Shown here: in pieces, positions 8,542 to 8,714 of the stretch
How the letters are laid out: each line of letters opens with the position of its first letter
Numbering within the stretch: position 1 is the first letter of the stretch
Origin: Novosphingobium sp.
GTDB taxonomy: Bacteria > Pseudomonadota > Alphaproteobacteria > Sphingomonadales > Sphingomonadaceae
Reading direction: 5' to 3'
DNA length: 8,714 nt
Assembly (NCBI GenBank): GCA_009885425.1
Contig: VFKS01000185.1
Span: 1-8,714, forward strand
Made by a program: the position numbers and the translations under genes
Notes under the pieces: model-generated
What the model saw: only the letters and a program-made list of their open reading frames with translations
Told to the model about the DNA's origin: nothing
Databases searched by the model: none

Positions 8542-8581
8542 CAATGTTCAGCTCAATCCAGGTTGCCCCGGAAGACGGCGC

Positions 8582-8610
8582 CATTAGATGGTGCTGCCCC
8601 GCCCGTCAAG
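8582..8610 (-). promoter_or_regulatory. Candidate promoter of the str operon
   Basis: CTTGAC (8605-8610), 17 nt, then CTAATG (8582-8587). The -35 matches the alphaproteobacterial housekeeping consensus CTTGAC exactly and the spacing is ideal; the -10 matches CTATAT at only three positions, all at its 5' end. A transcript would start near 8575 and carry a leader of about 210 nt before rpsL. It is the best promoter-like sequence found upstream of rpsL, just past the end of the preceding gene. Confidence 0.5.
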
Positions 8611-8627
8611 CAACATGGCGGGTTGCG

Positions 8628-8714
8628 CTAGAGCGCGAAGCTCGCCCGCTCCGCCAGCTTCGCCCGCCATGCTGCAATCGCTGGCCGCCCTTCGTTAACG
8701 TCGACCTTGACCCA
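8628..8714 (-). CDS. C-terminal end of an upstream gene, possibly a glutathione S-transferase family protein
   Basis: An open frame enters from the window edge and ends at TAG (8628-8630), giving 28 residues: WVKVDVNEG, then RPAIAAWRAKLAERASFAL. The pattern 'RP-(I/V)-AAW-x-A-x-L-AxRxxF' resembles the end of the C-terminal helical domain of many GST-like proteins, where 'P…W…R(L/I)..RP.(F/V)' recurs. Only the tail is visible, so the family is a guess and the active site cannot be checked. It lies on the same strand as rpsL with its stop about 20 nt before the promoter candidate, so it probably ends its own transcript rather than belonging to the str operon. No clear intrinsic terminator is seen after it; a perfect 8-bp inverted repeat (8663-8670 with 8615-8622) spans its end but has no U-run. 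Confidence 0.4.
   Translation of the reverse strand, partial: WVKVDVNEGRPAIAAWRAKLAERASFAL

Noticed and set aside
8615..8670. 8-bp inverted repeat across the end of the upstream gene, considered as its terminator
   Set aside because: The loop is 40 nt and no U-run follows, so it does not meet the pattern of an intrinsic terminator.

Overview
This window is the conserved str–S10 ribosomal protein locus of an alphaproteobacterium. Every recognisable gene is on the minus strand, so transcription runs from high to low coordinates: [3' end of an unrelated gene] – rpsL – rpsG – fusA – tuf – rpsJ – rplC – rplD – rplW – rplB – rpsS – rplV – rpsC (cut off by the window edge). The GC-rich third positions, the L4 and S12 sequence types, the 'SRHAKKKR' end of L2 and the acidic C-terminal tail on L3 all suggest a sphingomonad (Sphingomonadales, Erythrobacter/Novosphingobium-like). 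That placement is made from memory of family sequences, not from a search.

Layout by region. (1) 8628-8714 holds the last 28 codons of an upstream minus-strand gene whose tail resembles the glutathione S-transferase C-terminal domain. (2) 8365-8627 is a leader of about 260 nt. It has one good promoter candidate (8582-8610) and several RNA hairpins, the best of which places the rpsL Shine-Dalgarno sequence in a perfect 9-bp stem. (3) The str operon, 8364-4000, encodes S12, S7, EF-G and EF-Tu. Spacers of 67, 101 and 90 nt separate the genes, and each contains at least one strong hairpin. (4) 3889-3999 holds the clearest intrinsic terminator of the window, between tuf and rpsJ. (5) The S10 operon starts with rpsJ. 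A 227-nt hairpin-dense spacer follows, then rplC through rpsC packed with gaps of 3-8 nt or overlaps of 1-8 nt.

All the identified proteins are parts or partners of the ribosome: S12, S7, S10, S19 and S3 in the small subunit; L3, L4, L23, L2 and L22 in the large subunit; and the GTPases EF-Tu and EF-G that drive elongation. The complete genes are intact and of usual length, with no mobile element, CRISPR array, tRNA/rRNA gene or foreign island. I see no new multi-gene system. The points worth a second look are cis-regulatory RNA: the sequestered rpsL SD, the structured rpsJ–rplC spacer with mutually exclusive pairings, the recurrent cUUCGg hairpins in spacers, and the tuf–rpsJ terminator. One protein-level trait also stands out, Arg at S12 position 88, a streptomycin-resistance position.
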